Below the pieces are notes generated by a model. It was not told the origin of the DNA and did no database searches. It saw only the letters and a program-made list of their open reading frames with translations. Source: Sphingomonas sp. DG1-23 (GTDB taxonomy: Bacteria > Pseudomonadota > Alphaproteobacteria > Sphingomonadales > Sphingomonadaceae). Taken from it: a stretch of DNA of 64,000 bases. Below are positions 8,035-16,482 of this stretch, piece after piece. How positions within the stretch are numbered: position 1 is the stretch's first letter; each line of letters opens with the position of its first letter. A program made the translations under genes and the position numbers. The stretch lies in assembly GCF_030730875.1 (NCBI RefSeq), contig NZ_JAVAMA010000015.1:1-64000 (forward strand). Direction: 5' to 3'.

Positions 8035-9654
8035 TTACGAGTTCATCCACTGGCGGATCACCGAGGCCGCTTCGGGCGGGCTCGCATGGATCGCATCGCC
8101 AATGCGCTTGAGGGCGGAGAGCTTGATGCGCCCGTCGACCTGGGCGAGCGCGATCTCCTGATCGAGCAGCGGCTGGTCGCTGTTCAGTGCCTCGAGCTTC
8201 TGCATTGCTTCTTCGTCGCCGTCGGCGGCGCGCTCGGCGAGCGCGAGCATCTCGGGCGACTGGGGGGTGAGCGCGGTCTCGCCGGCAGGGCCTTCGAGCG
8301 CAGCCATTGCGGGCTGCGGCATGATTCTGGGCTTGATCATCCGGAGCGCGATCAGGCCGACCACGCCGATGATCACGATCTGCAGCAGGCCCCAGATCCG
8401 GTCCATCGGCAGGCTGGAGAGGATGCCGGCTTCCTTGTCGGCGAGGCTGTCGTCGTTGGCGAAGCGCATGCTCTCGACGACCACGCTGTCTCCGCGCTCC
8501 GAGTCCATGCCCACCGCGTTCTCGACGAGGCGCTGGATGCGCTGCATCTGCGGCTGGGGCAGGCCTTTCTCGCCGCCATCGACCATCACCGCGACGGTGA
8601 GGCGCGTAACCTTGCCGGGACCGCGCAGCGTGACCGTCTTGGTCGAGCTGTTGTCATAGGTGGTGTCTTCGGAATTCTGGTTGCTGCGCGACTGGCGGCC
8701 GCTGCCCGGGGCGCCCGGGGCCTGACCCTGCGCTTCGGGAAGCTGATTGCCGACCGTCGCGGTCTGCGGACCGGCGTCCTGTTCGCTGTTCTGCTCGCCA
8801 TTCTCGACGCTGACCTGACGCGAGATCACCTGCTTGTCGGGATCGAAGACATTGGCTTCCTCGCGGGTCTGATCGCGATCGATCTGCGCGGAAACCTCGG
8901 CGCGGACCTTGCCCTGGCCGACGATCGGCTCGAGCAGCGCCTCGACTTCCTCGCGAAGCTTGGCCTCGACTGCCTGCTGGCGCTCGTCGGCGTCGGCGCC
9001 GCCGACCGAACCGGCTTCTCCGGCGCGGGCGAGCAGGGCGCCGGTCTGGTCGACCACCGAGACCGCCTCGGGCGAGAGCTCGGGGACCGAAGAGGAGACG
9101 AGATAGCGGATCGAGGCGATCTGCTCGGACGAGAGGCGGCCCTTGGTCTTGACGGTCACCGCCGCGGTGGCCTTGCGGCTCTCGGCGGCGAACATCGCGC
9201 GCTCGGGCATGACGATGTGGACGCGCGCGGCGCTGACGTTCTGGATGGTCTGGATCGACTTGGAGAGCTCGCCTTCGACGGCGCGATTCTCGTTCATCTT
9301 GGCGCGCGAAGCGGAGACGCCGAAGGGCTGCTCCTCGTCGAGCACTTCATAGCCGATCTTGCCGCCGAGCTTCTCGCCGGCCATCGACATGCGCAGCTCG
9401 GCGAGCTTGTCTTGCGGCGCCATGATCGAGCTGCCGTCGGCCGAGAGCGTGTACTCGACATTGGCTGCCTTGAGCTTCTCGGTGATCGTCGCCGCGGCGG
9501 ACGGATCGAGATCGGTGTACAGATAGCCCATCTGGGGATCGGAGCCGCGCGTCGCGACGAAGGCGAGGGCGGCGAGCAGCGCGAGCGCCACTCCTCCCAT
9601 CAGCATCAGTCGCTTCGGGCCAAGCTGCCCGGCAAAATTCTTGATCGCTTCCAA
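8035..9654 (-). CDS. fliF: Flagellar MS-ring protein FliF
   Basis: FliF builds the MS ring in the inner membrane, the base for the export gate and the rotor. The 539-aa product has a first membrane helix at about 17-36, periplasmic ring-building motifs (YEVLDEEQPFGVSASRAKMN, ARVHIVMPER, SVVDQTGALL), a polar low-complexity insert near 300-350, and a second membrane helix near the C-terminus (RIWGLLQIVIIGVVGLIALR). The tail binds FliG (DQEIALAQVDGRIK, VIRQWMNS). It opens the fliF-fliN-flbD unit. Its promoter region has a CCTATAA element (9702-9708) overlapped upstream by a palindrome (9720-9734), as expected for FlbD autoregulation through fliF. Confidence 0.97.
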   Translation of the reverse strand: MEAIKNFAGQLGPKRLMLMGGVALALLAALAFVATRGSDPQMGYLYTDLDPSAAATITEKLKAANVEYTLSADGSSIMAPQDKLAELRMSMAGEKLGGKIGYEVLDEEQPFGVSASRAKMNENRAVEGELSKSIQTIQNVSAARVHIVMPERAMFAAESRKATAAVTVKTKGRLSSEQIASIRYLVSSSVPELSPEAVSVVDQTGALLARAGEAGSVGGADADERQQAVEAKLREEVEALLEPIVGQGKVRAEVSAQIDRDQTREEANVFDPDKQVISRQVSVENGEQNSEQDAGPQTATVGNQLPEAQGQAPGAPGSGRQSRSNQNSEDTTYDNSSTKTVTLRGPGKVTRLTVAVMVDGGEKGLPQPQMQRIQRLVENAVGMDSERGDSVVVESMRFANDDSLADKEAGILSSLPMDRIWGLLQIVIIGVVGLIALRMIKPRIMPQPAMAALEGPAGETALTPQSPEMLALAERAADGDEEAMQKLEALNSDQPLLDQEIALAQVDGRIKLSALKRIGDAIHASPPEAASVIRQWMNS

Positions 9655-9701
9655 GACCGCCCCGTGATGTGGCCAGGGGCAGGAGCGCCCCTCTCCTTGC
9701 T

Positions 9702-9708
9702 TTATAGG
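9702..9708 (-). promoter_or_regulatory. CCTATAA element of the fliF promoter
   Basis: The minus strand reads TCCTATAAAGC about 48 bases before the fliF ATG. It is a member of the motility-wide -10-like family, with no -35 hexamer at standard spacing; a palindrome occupies that position instead. Confidence 0.6.
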
Positions 9709-9719
9709 AGGGTGGCGGG

Positions 9720-9734
9720 CGGCAGATTGTGCCG
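9720..9734. promoter_or_regulatory. CGGCA-N5-TGCCG palindrome at the fliF promoter
   Basis: CGGCA-GATTG-TGCCG is a perfect 5-bp inverted repeat with a 5-base spacer. Its centre is about 22 bases upstream of the -10-like element, so it covers the -35 region. The same palindrome occurs at 24287-24301 and 24335-24349. A Fis-type dimer such as FlbD is the obvious candidate to bind it. A half-matching copy (AGGCA-AAAAA-TTCCC on the minus strand) lies about 20 bases further upstream. Confidence 0.55.
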
Positions 9735-9784
9735 GGTGGGAATTTTTTGCCTAGTGGCGCGTGCGGGAGCGCCGGAATCAAATT

Positions 9785-9886
9785 CCCCTCCCGCTCGCGG
9801 GAGGGGTCAGGGGAGGGTGTGTGCTGGCCGCACGCACTTCCTTCGCAATTTCTGACCCTCCCCCGGCCCCTCCCGCAAGCGGGAGC
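9785..9886. repeat. Inverted-repeat element, GC-rich palindromic arms
   Basis: Two near-identical arms in inverted orientation (9785-9821 and 9853-9886), each starting with its own small palindrome of the type CTCCCGC-NN-GCGGGAGGGG followed by a G-rich tail. The element fills most of the fliH-fliF gap (9655-9905). It belongs to the same dispersed family as the elements at 18808, 21281 and 26055. It may act as an RNA hairpin or terminator between fliH and fliF. Confidence 0.8.
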
Positions 9887-9905
9887 GCAGAGGGAGAGGA
9901 ATTGG

Positions 9906-10574
9906 TCAGTTCGCGCCGGCGGGCGAGGGGAGCAACGTCTCGAGTTCTTCGATCACTGCCTGCCGCCGTGCGCTGGCGTCCAGCGCGAGGCCGCCTTGCT
10001 CCCAGCCGATCAGCGCGTCGCCGATCGCGACGGTCACGTCGCCGATCACGTTGAGGTTGAGCTTGCGGCGGTCCTTCGACTGGCGCTCGGCGATGCGCGC
10101 CTCGATCGCCTCGATCAGATCGGGGTTGACCCGGATCTCGAGCTCGGTGCCACGGGCGACCTGGCTCAGCGCGCGGCCGATCGCGGCGTCGATCGTCTCG
10201 GCCGGCGCGGTCTCGATCGCGCGGCCGGCGATCATGTCGGCCGCGGCAAGGGCGATCTCGGCGGCTTCGCCGGTGACGCGCTTCGACACGTCCTCGAAAC
10301 GATCGTCGAGCGCCTCGATCCCCGCATGAAGCGCGTCGACCGCGCTCAGCAACGCAACGTCGCGTTCGGCGCGGGCCTGGACCAATCCGGCCTCGAAGCC
10401 CTCGGCGCGGGCAAGGTTCAATTGCGCGTCCACGTCAGAGCGCAGCAAGGCGAGTTCGGCGCGGAGCGCCGAGATCTCGAGCAGCATGTCGCCGGTCGGG
10501 ATGGTCGCGCTCTCGCTCGCCGGGGTCGAGAAGATGCGGTCGAAGGCGAAGCGTTCGACGTTCTGAAAGCCCAT
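9906..10574 (-). CDS. fliH: Flagellar export ATPase regulator FliH (FlbE-like)
   Basis: FliH holds the export ATPase FliI inactive and brings it to the export gate. The 222-aa product starts with the short N-terminal motif (MGFQNVERFAFDRIF) seen in alphaproteobacterial FliH/FlbE proteins, then a long helical/coiled part rich in Ala and Glu, and a C-terminal V-ATPase-subunit-E-like half (ELEIRVNPDLIEAIEARI, LNVIGDVTVAIGDALIGWEQ-type pattern). ATG 10574 is preferred over GTG 10580 because AGGTGA lies 5 bases before it. It follows fliG by 7 bases and is presumably co-transcribed with it. Sequence alone is less decisive than its neighbours. Confidence 0.82.
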   Translation of the reverse strand: MGFQNVERFAFDRIFSTPASESATIPTGDMLLEISALRAELALLRSDVDAQLNLARAEGFEAGLVQARAERDVALLSAVDALHAGIEALDDRFEDVSKRVTGEAAEIALAAADMIAGRAIETAPAETIDAAIGRALSQVARGTELEIRVNPDLIEAIEARIAERQSKDRRKLNLNVIGDVTVAIGDALIGWEQGGLALDASARRQAVIEELETLLPSPAGAN

Positions 10575-10581
10575 ATTCACC

Positions 10582-11616
10582 TCAGATGATCATCGCATCG
10601 TCGGACTTGGGATCGACGAGCAGGATCTCGCCGCGATCGGCGAGGTTCTTGGCCAGCCGGACGAGCGAGGACTGTGCCTCTTCGCAATCGCGTGCGCGGA
10701 TCGGGCCCATCGCCGCCATGTCCTCGCGCATCAACTTGGCCGCGCGCTCGGTCATCGCGCCGAAGAACAGCTGCTTGAGCTGATCCGGGGCGCCCTTGAG
10801 CGCCAGCGCCATCTCGCGCTTGTCGGCGTTGCGGACGATTACCGCGATCGCTGCCGGCAGCAGGTTGGCTAGATCCTCGAAGGTGAACATGAGCGCGCGG
10901 ATGCGCTCGGCGCTTTCGGGCGCCTTGTTGTCGAGCGCGGTGAGCATCGCTTCCTCGGTCGAGCGATCGAGCGAGTTGAACAATTCGGCCATCGCCTCGT
11001 GCGGGTCGCGCTTCTGCGAGCGCGACAGGTTGGTCATGAACTCGCTCTTCAGCGTCAGCTCGACCTGGTTGATCACGTCCTTCTGGACGGTTTCCATGCG
11101 CAGCATGCGCATCACCACGTCGACCGAGAATTCGCGCGGCAGCTCGGCGATCACGCGTGCGGCGTGATCGGGGCGCAGCTTGGACAGGATGACCGCCACG
11201 GTCTGCGGATATTCGTGCTTAAGCGCGCCGGCGAGCACGGTCTCGCTGACGTTGGAGAGCTTGTCCCACATTGTGCGGCCCGAAGGACCACGAATGTCCT
11301 CCATGATCTCCTTGACCTTGTCGCCGGGCAGGATGTCGCCGAGCAGCCGCTCGGTGGTCTCGTAGCTGCCGTGGAGCGAGGCCATCGAGGCGACTTCGCC
11401 GGTGAACTGGATCAGCAGATGCTCGACGACCTGCGAGGGCACGCGGCCCAGACCGGCGATCGTCGAGGAAAGCTCCTTGATCTCGTCGGTGGTGAGCTGC
11501 TCCCAGATCGGGCCGCCATGCTGCTTGCCCAGCGCCAGCATCAACGCGGCCGCGCGCTGCGGCCCGCTGTACTTCTTCAGTTCGACCGGCTCGGCAATCG
11601 GCGCCATCAAGCTCAT
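10582..11616 (-). CDS. fliG: Flagellar motor switch protein FliG
   Basis: FliG is the rotor protein that contacts the MotA stator and carries torque. The 344-aa length fits. The N-terminal part begins SGPQRAAALMLALG and contains the FliF-binding domain. The middle domain has the EHPQ-type motif as EYPQTVAVIL with LRPDHAARVIAELP. The C-terminal torque helix is visible (FTFEDLANLLP, VRNADKREMALALKG, MTERAAKLMREDMAAMGP), with the charged residues expected for MotA contact. The ATG start has GAGGGG 8 bases upstream. In Caulobacter fliG and fliH lie after fliF; here they form their own unit ahead of it, separated by a repeat element. Confidence 0.97.
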   Translation of the reverse strand: MSLMAPIAEPVELKKYSGPQRAAALMLALGKQHGGPIWEQLTTDEIKELSSTIAGLGRVPSQVVEHLLIQFTGEVASMASLHGSYETTERLLGDILPGDKVKEIMEDIRGPSGRTMWDKLSNVSETVLAGALKHEYPQTVAVILSKLRPDHAARVIAELPREFSVDVVMRMLRMETVQKDVINQVELTLKSEFMTNLSRSQKRDPHEAMAELFNSLDRSTEEAMLTALDNKAPESAERIRALMFTFEDLANLLPAAIAVIVRNADKREMALALKGAPDQLKQLFFGAMTERAAKLMREDMAAMGPIRARDCEEAQSSLVRLAKNLADRGEILLVDPKSDDAMII

Positions 11617-11669
11617 TCTGGACCCCTCGCAGAAAATTCGGATGCGGACGCAAGGAAGCGTTCACTCTT

Positions 11670-11680
11670 CCTATTATAGG
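11670..11680. promoter_or_regulatory. Overlapping divergent -10 elements CCTATTATAGG (fliG / FlaEY-like)
   Basis: CCTATTATAGG is a palindrome. On the minus strand it gives CCTATAA (fliG, about 60 bases upstream), and on the plus strand CCTATTA (the 925-aa gene, start 11706). Two divergent motility units therefore seem to share one -10 sequence, so polymerase could face only one way at a time. Confidence 0.5.
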
Positions 11681-11705
11681 AGCATGGGGGAAAGGTTCGG
11701 TTCCG

Positions 11706-14483
11706 ATGACGGTTAATTTATCTGGTAGTCTGATGGGGTTGGGCCTGTTGACCGGAGACTCCTCGGTCTTCTCGACGGCCTTCGCTGCGATCCCGTTCGA
11801 CAGCAAGGCCGTCCGCGTCGCCAAGGCGCAGTTCACTCTCGCGGAGACCACGCCGCCGTGGAAGGAAGCCGCCAGCACCGCCTCCGCCTCGGCCCAGCTC
11901 ATTTCGATCCTCGCCTCGAAGACCGTCGTCGACAAGACGAGCAGCAGCATCGCGCTGCTGCCCGACGACATCAAGACGAGCTTCACGGCGTACAAGGCGC
12001 TGGACAAGCTCCGCGTCCTCGCCGAGGCCGCCACCGTCAAGACCGCGACCAGCGCCCAGCGCGCGCAATATGAAAAGGCCTTCGCCAAGGGGCTGACCGA
12101 CCTGCAGACCTATCTAACCACCGCGCCGTCGGACAAGGTCAACCTCGCTTTCGGCAAGCCGAGCTCGACCGCGCAATCGAGCGCGCTCGCTGCCACCCAC
12201 ACCTACGAGACCAAGGGCGACGGGCTGGTCAAGCTCCGCTCGGATCCGGTTCCCAACCTCACCGGCCAGGAACAGTTCAGCATCCAGGTCAGCCGTGGCG
12301 GGCTCAACGAGACCTTCACCGTCGATCTGTCGCAAGGCACCCAGCCGCCGACGCTCGACTCGCTGGTGTCGCAGTTCAACAGCGCGATCAGCGCGACGCC
12401 CGCGCTCAAGACCGACGGCACCCCGGTGACCGATGCCGACGGCAATGCCGTCTCGCGCTGGTCGGCACGCTTCAAGCCGGTCTATGCCGACGGCAAATGG
12501 GGACTCAAGCTCGACACGCCCGACGGCATGGAGCAGGTGGCGCTCGACCAGGTCGGCGCCAAGGATTCGCTGGTGGTGGCGACCGGCCAGACCGCGCTCG
12601 ACGCGCCCACCGCGACCCAGGTCTTCCGCCTCAACGATCCCACCGGCACCAACACGCGCGTCACCATGGGGACGATCGCGGCGCTCGACCGCGACGCGAC
12701 CACGCAGAACACGTTGGCCGGCAAGACCACCACCGTCACCACCACGTCCACCGACATGGACGGCAAGATCAAGACCAGCACGACCAAGACCAGCAACGTC
12801 TACGCCAAGACCGATGCCGCGGCGATGGTCACCGACGCGCAGGGCTATAGCTATGTCGTCGGCACCACCGCGGGCGATCTCGGTGCGAACCAGTCGGACG
12901 GCGACGACAATCTGTTCCTCACCAAGATGGACAGCAGCGGCACCGTCGTATGGCAGCGCAGCCTCGGCGCCAGCGGCTCCTCGACCGGCGCCGCGGTGTC
13001 GCTCGGAGCCGATGGCAGCATCGTCGTCGCGGGCACCGTCACCGGCAGCTTCAATGGCGTGACCTCGGCCGACGCCAACATGGTCGTCGCCAAATATGCC
13101 GCCAATGGCGACGAGAAATTCTCGACCGTGGTGCATTCGACCGGCACCGATGTGACCAAGGCCGTGACGGTCGGCGCCGACGGCTCGGTTTTCGTCGCCG
13201 GACGCTCGGCCTCGAACAAGGGCGATGCCTTCGTCGCGCGGATCGACTCGACGGGCAAGATCGCCGACCGGCGGACGATCGACAGCGGCGGCACCGATCA
13301 GATCAACGCGCTGGCTGTGGATGGCGACGGCAATCTGCTCGCGGTGATGAGCCAGGACGGCAATGCCTCGGTCCGCAAGCTCAGCGGCGCCGCGCTCGCC
13401 ACCGATCTCGGCAGCGTGGATCTCGGCACCGCCGACGTCCGCGCGATCGCCATAGCCGCCGACGGTACCATCGCAGTCGGCGGCGCGACCAGCGCGACGC
13501 TCACCGGCAGCCAGGTCAATGCGAAGAGCGCGGACCGCGACGGCTTTGTCGCGCGGATCGATGCCGGCCTGTCGGGCGCCAGCGTGACCTATCTGGGTTC
13601 CGCTGCCGACGATCAGGTCGACAGCATCGCCTTTCTCGGCAACGATCTCTATGCCGGCGGCCGCACCACCGGCGATCTCGCCGCGCCCCGCCGCGGGCCG
13701 ACCGACGGCTTCGTCGCGCGGATCGACACCGCCACGGGCGCGATCGAGAACACTACCCAGTTCGGCCAGGCATTGTTGCGCACCGAACCGGTCCGGGTCT
13801 CCGGCGATGCCGGCGGCGGCAATTCGATCGCCGCGCTGGGCTTCAGCCGCGGCACGATCAATCCGGCGGTGTCGGAGAAGCTGACCACCCAGACGACGAT
13901 GCGCGCCGGCGACTTCTTCTCGATCAAGGCTGATAATGGCGCGGTGCGCAAGGTCACCATCGAGGCGGGCGATACGCTCAAGACGATCGCCACCCGGATG
14001 CAGGGGATGCTCGGCGCCTCCAAGGGCACGGTCACCGCGACGGTCGTGGACGGCGTCCAGAAGCTGAGCATCACGATGAAGCCCGGACACGAGCTCGAGC
14101 TCATTCCCGGCGGCACCGACACCGACGCGCTCGCCAAGCTCGGCATCGAGCCGCAGCGGATCGCGACGCAGGCGGCATTGTCGAGCAGCGCGCCCAAGGT
14201 CCGGCCCGGCGGCAATTTCGGCATGGACCTCAGCGACGCGCTGAGCCTGTCGACGCTCGACAACGCCAAGGTCGCGATGAAGAAGATCGAGGAAGCGATC
14301 TCGATGACGCAGACCGCCTATCGCTCGCTTTATTGGGACGCCGGCAAGGCCACGATGGTCGACGGCGTCAAGAACACCGCCACCGGCACCCAATCCACCG
14401 CGCGCGAGAGCGCGCAGCTCGCAAATTATCAGGCAGCGCTGAACCGATTGAATTCGGGCGCCTCCTCCACTCTGGGATTCTGA
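11706..14483 (+). CDS. Large FlaEY-like protein with beta-propeller-type repeats
   Basis: The 925-aa protein has three regions. Residues 1-200 are helical and Ala/Ser-rich. Residues 200-320 are a mixed domain. About 370-700 is a run of repeats of SBBP/beta-propeller type, each with a core such as DAQGYSYVVGTTAGDL, GADGSIVVAGTVTGSF or DGFVARID. The last ~200 residues combine a LysM/flagellin-like patch (AGDTLKTIATRMQGMLGAS) with helical segments that recall flagellin ends (LDNAKVAMKKIEEAISMTQT). There is no signal peptide. The layout, a promoter shared with fliG and flgB 5 bases downstream match the FlaEY regulatory protein of Caulobacter, needed for flagellin production or assembly. FlaEY identity is inferred from remembered features, not an alignment. 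Confidence 0.7.
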   Translation: MTVNLSGSLMGLGLLTGDSSVFSTAFAAIPFDSKAVRVAKAQFTLAETTPPWKEAASTASASAQLISILASKTVVDKTSSSIALLPDDIKTSFTAYKALDKLRVLAEAATVKTATSAQRAQYEKAFAKGLTDLQTYLTTAPSDKVNLAFGKPSSTAQSSALAATHTYETKGDGLVKLRSDPVPNLTGQEQFSIQVSRGGLNETFTVDLSQGTQPPTLDSLVSQFNSAISATPALKTDGTPVTDADGNAVSRWSARFKPVYADGKWGLKLDTPDGMEQVALDQVGAKDSLVVATGQTALDAPTATQVFRLNDPTGTNTRVTMGTIAALDRDATTQNTLAGKTTTVTTTSTDMDGKIKTSTTKTSNVYAKTDAAAMVTDAQGYSYVVGTTAGDLGANQSDGDDNLFLTKMDSSGTVVWQRSLGASGSSTGAAVSLGADGSIVVAGTVTGSFNGVTSADANMVVAKYAANGDEKFSTVVHSTGTDVTKAVTVGADGSVFVAGRSASNKGDAFVARIDSTGKIADRRTIDSGGTDQINALAVDGDGNLLAVMSQDGNASVRKLSGAALATDLGSVDLGTADVRAIAIAADGTIAVGGATSATLTGSQVNAKSADRDGFVARIDAGLSGASVTYLGSAADDQVDSIAFLGNDLYAGGRTTGDLAAPRRGPTDGFVARIDTATGAIENTTQFGQALLRTEPVRVSGDAGGGNSIAALGFSRGTINPAVSEKLTTQTTMRAGDFFSIKADNGAVRKVTIEAGDTLKTIATRMQGMLGASKGTVTATVVDGVQKLSITMKPGHELELIPGGTDTDALAKLGIEPQRIATQAALSSSAPKVRPGGNFGMDLSDALSLSTLDNAKVAMKKIEEAISMTQTAYRSLYWDAGKATMVDGVKNTATGTQSTARESAQLANYQAALNRLNSGASSTLGF

Positions 14484-14488
14484 TCGTC

Positions 14489-14893
14489 ATGAACACTCCC
14501 CCGATCCTCGACGGCCTGCGTACCCGGATGCAGAATCTGTCCGAGCGCCAGCGCGTCGTCGCGCAGAACATCGCGAACAGCGAGACGCCGGGCTACAAGG
14601 CGCGCGAAGTCTCGGAGCCGAGCTTCGCGGCTCTGGTCGGCGGCAGCGGCATGATCGCCGCACCGCGGGTGCAGCTGACCGACCGGATGAAGAGCCTCGG
14701 CGCGATCCAGCCGATCGGCGCCGGGGTGATCCTCGACAAGGACGTCACCGAGACCAAGCCCGACGGCAACAATGTCACGCTCGAAGACCAGTTGCTCAAG
14801 ATGGGCGCGATCCAGGCCGACTTCCAGGCGATGACCGGCCTGTACCGCAAGCAGATGTCGATGCTGAAGACCGCGGTGGGCGGCCGCGGCTGA
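14489..14893 (+). CDS. flgB: Flagellar proximal-rod protein FlgB
   Basis: FlgB is one of the proximal rod subunits joining the MS ring to the distal rod. The 134-aa product carries the rod-protein N-terminal helix and signature (RQRVVAQNIANSETPGYKAR) and the FlgB C-terminal helix (QADFQAMTGLYRKQMSMLKTAVGG). The middle VTLEDQLLKMG is also typical. ATG 14489 is used; the upstream extension of the frame lies inside the preceding gene. Only 5 bases separate it from that gene, so the two are co-transcribed. Unusually, flgC and fliE, its usual operon partners, lie 9 kb away at 23.5-24.2 kb on the other strand. Confidence 0.95.
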   Translation: MNTPPILDGLRTRMQNLSERQRVVAQNIANSETPGYKAREVSEPSFAALVGGSGMIAAPRVQLTDRMKSLGAIQPIGAGVILDKDVTETKPDGNNVTLEDQLLKMGAIQADFQAMTGLYRKQMSMLKTAVGGRG

Positions 14894-15056
14894 TAATCGC
14901 GCGCGTTCGTCTGCGACTCGCCGAAATAGGATTTGACCCGTCCAATTGCACGGTTTTCACGTAAATCGTGAAATGCCGTTGCGCGTCTGCGCAAGATTAT
15001 TACCAAAGTACGCGAAGCGATCTCGACGATTCAAAGAGCCGGGACCGAAGATGGCA

Positions 15057-15078
15057 TGGCAAATCCTATTTTGCCATC
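15057..15078. repeat. Perfect palindrome ATGGCAAA-N6-TTTGCCAT
   Basis: Eight-base arms with a 6-base centre (TCCTAT). It lies 74 bases before the 149-aa gene. The centre CAAATCCTATTT is also found inverted at 14925-14936 (AAATAGGATTTG). This could be an operator or an RNA hairpin. No further feature is seen in 14894-15152. Confidence 0.5.
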
Positions 15079-15152
15079 GGCGCGCGGACGATCGGGACGC
15101 GGGCCGCCCAAGGGCGCTTGCGCCGAAAATGATGGCCGCGCATTGATGTCCG

Positions 15153-15602
15153 ATGCTTTTGTCGCTGACGCTCTACGGATTGATTTTCAGCTTTCAGGAG
15201 GCGGGACGCCAAACGGTCGTTCCCGTTGTCAATCCGCGCACTCGTGCGCCTGATCCCCCGCCGCCGACAGAATTCCCGACCGAGAAGCAGGTGCGCGACG
15301 GCGAGGCGCTAGCGATCGCCATGCCGCCTCGAGCGGAGGACGATTGGCAACTTCAGATGCCGACCATCGAAATAGCCGATTTTCGCTGCGCCCCGTCCGC
15401 CGGCGTGTACGTGGTGTGCGCGTACAGGTTCCGGGCCCGGCGCGGGCGTGAGAGCGCCTTCGGACCCTGGATCGCCAGAAAGCGGGTGGCAAGGCCGAGT
15501 GAAGGACGGTGGATGCTCATCGATTCCGAAAGGGCTTGCGCCGACGCGAGCGCCGCGCAGCCTCCAGACTATTGCTTCCCCGTGAACGGCATTCCGCGCT
15601 GA
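15153..15602 (+). CDS. Hypothetical membrane-anchored or exported protein, 149 aa
   Basis: Family not recognised. An N-terminal hydrophobic stretch (MLLSLTLYGLIFSF) could be a signal anchor. It is followed by a Pro-rich linker (RAPDPPPPTEFPTEK) and a Cys-containing domain with four cysteines. The start codon is uncertain, because overlapping frames with comparable starts exist in this stretch. It sits in a ~1.3-kb patch of small unknown genes between flgB and the flgI unit and has no clear link to motility. Confidence 0.5.
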   Translation: MLLSLTLYGLIFSFQEAGRQTVVPVVNPRTRAPDPPPPTEFPTEKQVRDGEALAIAMPPRAEDDWQLQMPTIEIADFRCAPSAGVYVVCAYRFRARRGRESAFGPWIARKRVARPSEGRWMLIDSERACADASAAQPPDYCFPVNGIPR

Positions 15603-15809
15603 GTTTCGGGCAGCCCGGGCGCTACCCGGGATTCCCGAGCATGCGTCACTCAAACGGAAGGCCGGCTTGCCGTCTGGCCCATGTTTTGTCAGCTAGCCGA
15701 CAAGACTTGATGCGCTAGATGCGCCTTTGTCGACTCCCGATATTCAGATAGGGTCGTGCCGAGCGCGTGCGCTTCGTAGATCTGTGGTAGATGTCGTGGG
15801 GAGTGGTAT

Positions 15810-16139
15810 ATGCGGTTTGCCTTGGCCGTGGCGATGTTCGCAAGCGCTTTACTGTTTGGCCCTCCCGCTGGCGCTTCGGGTGAGGTCCACGCCAGAATCG
15901 GCAGAATATTGTCGTATAACGGCCATACGGGCTTACTGATTGTACTGTCGTCGCCGCACCAGAATTTCGACGGCTGCGTGTCAGCCAACTATTATATATT
16001 CCCTGACAACGCACCTCGTGCCGCTATTGTACAGTCGATGCTGATATCGGCACAGATGACTGGCAGGGTAGTGGAAGTAGCGGTGGACGGCTGCTACGAA
16101 GGTTTCCCCAAAATTGTGCACGTGGCCGTGGTGTCCTAA
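15810..16139 (+). CDS. Small secreted protein of unknown function, 109 aa
   Basis: The product has a clear Sec signal peptide (MRFALAVAMFASALLFGPPAGASG, cleavage near residue 22). The mature domain is about 87 residues with two cysteines (GCVSANYYIFPDN and VAVDGCYEGFPKI), probably joined by a disulphide. The base composition is visibly less GC-rich than the flagellar genes around it and has more varied third positions. Function unknown. The pattern recalls small beta-rich periplasmic proteins, but I would not name a family. Confidence 0.65.
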   Translation: MRFALAVAMFASALLFGPPAGASGEVHARIGRILSYNGHTGLLIVLSSPHQNFDGCVSANYYIFPDNAPRAAIVQSMLISAQMTGRVVEVAVDGCYEGFPKIVHVAVVS

Positions 16140-16188
16140 CTCCGGGTTTGCGGTGCAGGACCGCGTCGTCCAACATCCCCCGGCGCGG

Positions 16189-16371
16189 CTATTCGCTGGC
16201 CGGCTGCGGTCCGGGTGCCGCGGCATCGAGGTGCCAGCCGCGATTGTCCTTGATCATCGGCTTGCCGCAGCCTGTGCAATAGCTGCGCACGACGGCCCCG
16301 TCGTGCCGGGCGCGATGCCTGTCGCGCTGATGCAGTCCGAACATGCAACGCGTGAGCTGCAAGAGGTTCAT
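16189..16371 (-). CDS. Small CxxC-containing protein, 60 aa
   Basis: A short protein starting MNLLQLTRCMFGLHQRDRHR with a central SYCTGCGKPM motif (a half zinc-ribbon) and a Pro/Ala end. The ATG at 16371 is chosen over a TTG two codons upstream. It faces away from the secreted-protein gene and lies after the flgI-flgJ-flgN unit, with about 110 bases between. Its size gives limited support, but the Cys pair and His/Arg-rich N-terminus look like a real small protein rather than chance. Confidence 0.45.
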   Translation of the reverse strand: MNLLQLTRCMFGLHQRDRHRARHDGAVVRSYCTGCGKPMIKDNRGWHLDAAAPGPQPASE

Positions 16372-16482
16372 ACGCAATCTCCGGAACCCGCAAAGGGCTC
16401 CGAAGCCGGGTATACACCCTGCGAAGGAATTCGCCTAGCCGCGGCGGTGCGACGCTTCGCCGCACCGCGCCGCCGAGCGCGA

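Noticed and set aside
9735..9757. Possible -24/-12 promoter near fliF (GGGAATTTTTTGC)
   Set aside because: The spacing between GG and GC is 8 or 9 instead of 10, and it faces away from fliF.
7699..9855. 718-codon open frame on the plus strand
   Set aside because: Covers fliN and fliF on the other strand; no domain pattern.
12114..14393. 759-codon open frame on the minus strand
   Set aside because: It lies fully opposite the FlaEY-like gene. Its product is Arg/Gly/Asp-rich nonsense of the kind produced by the complement of GC-rich codons.
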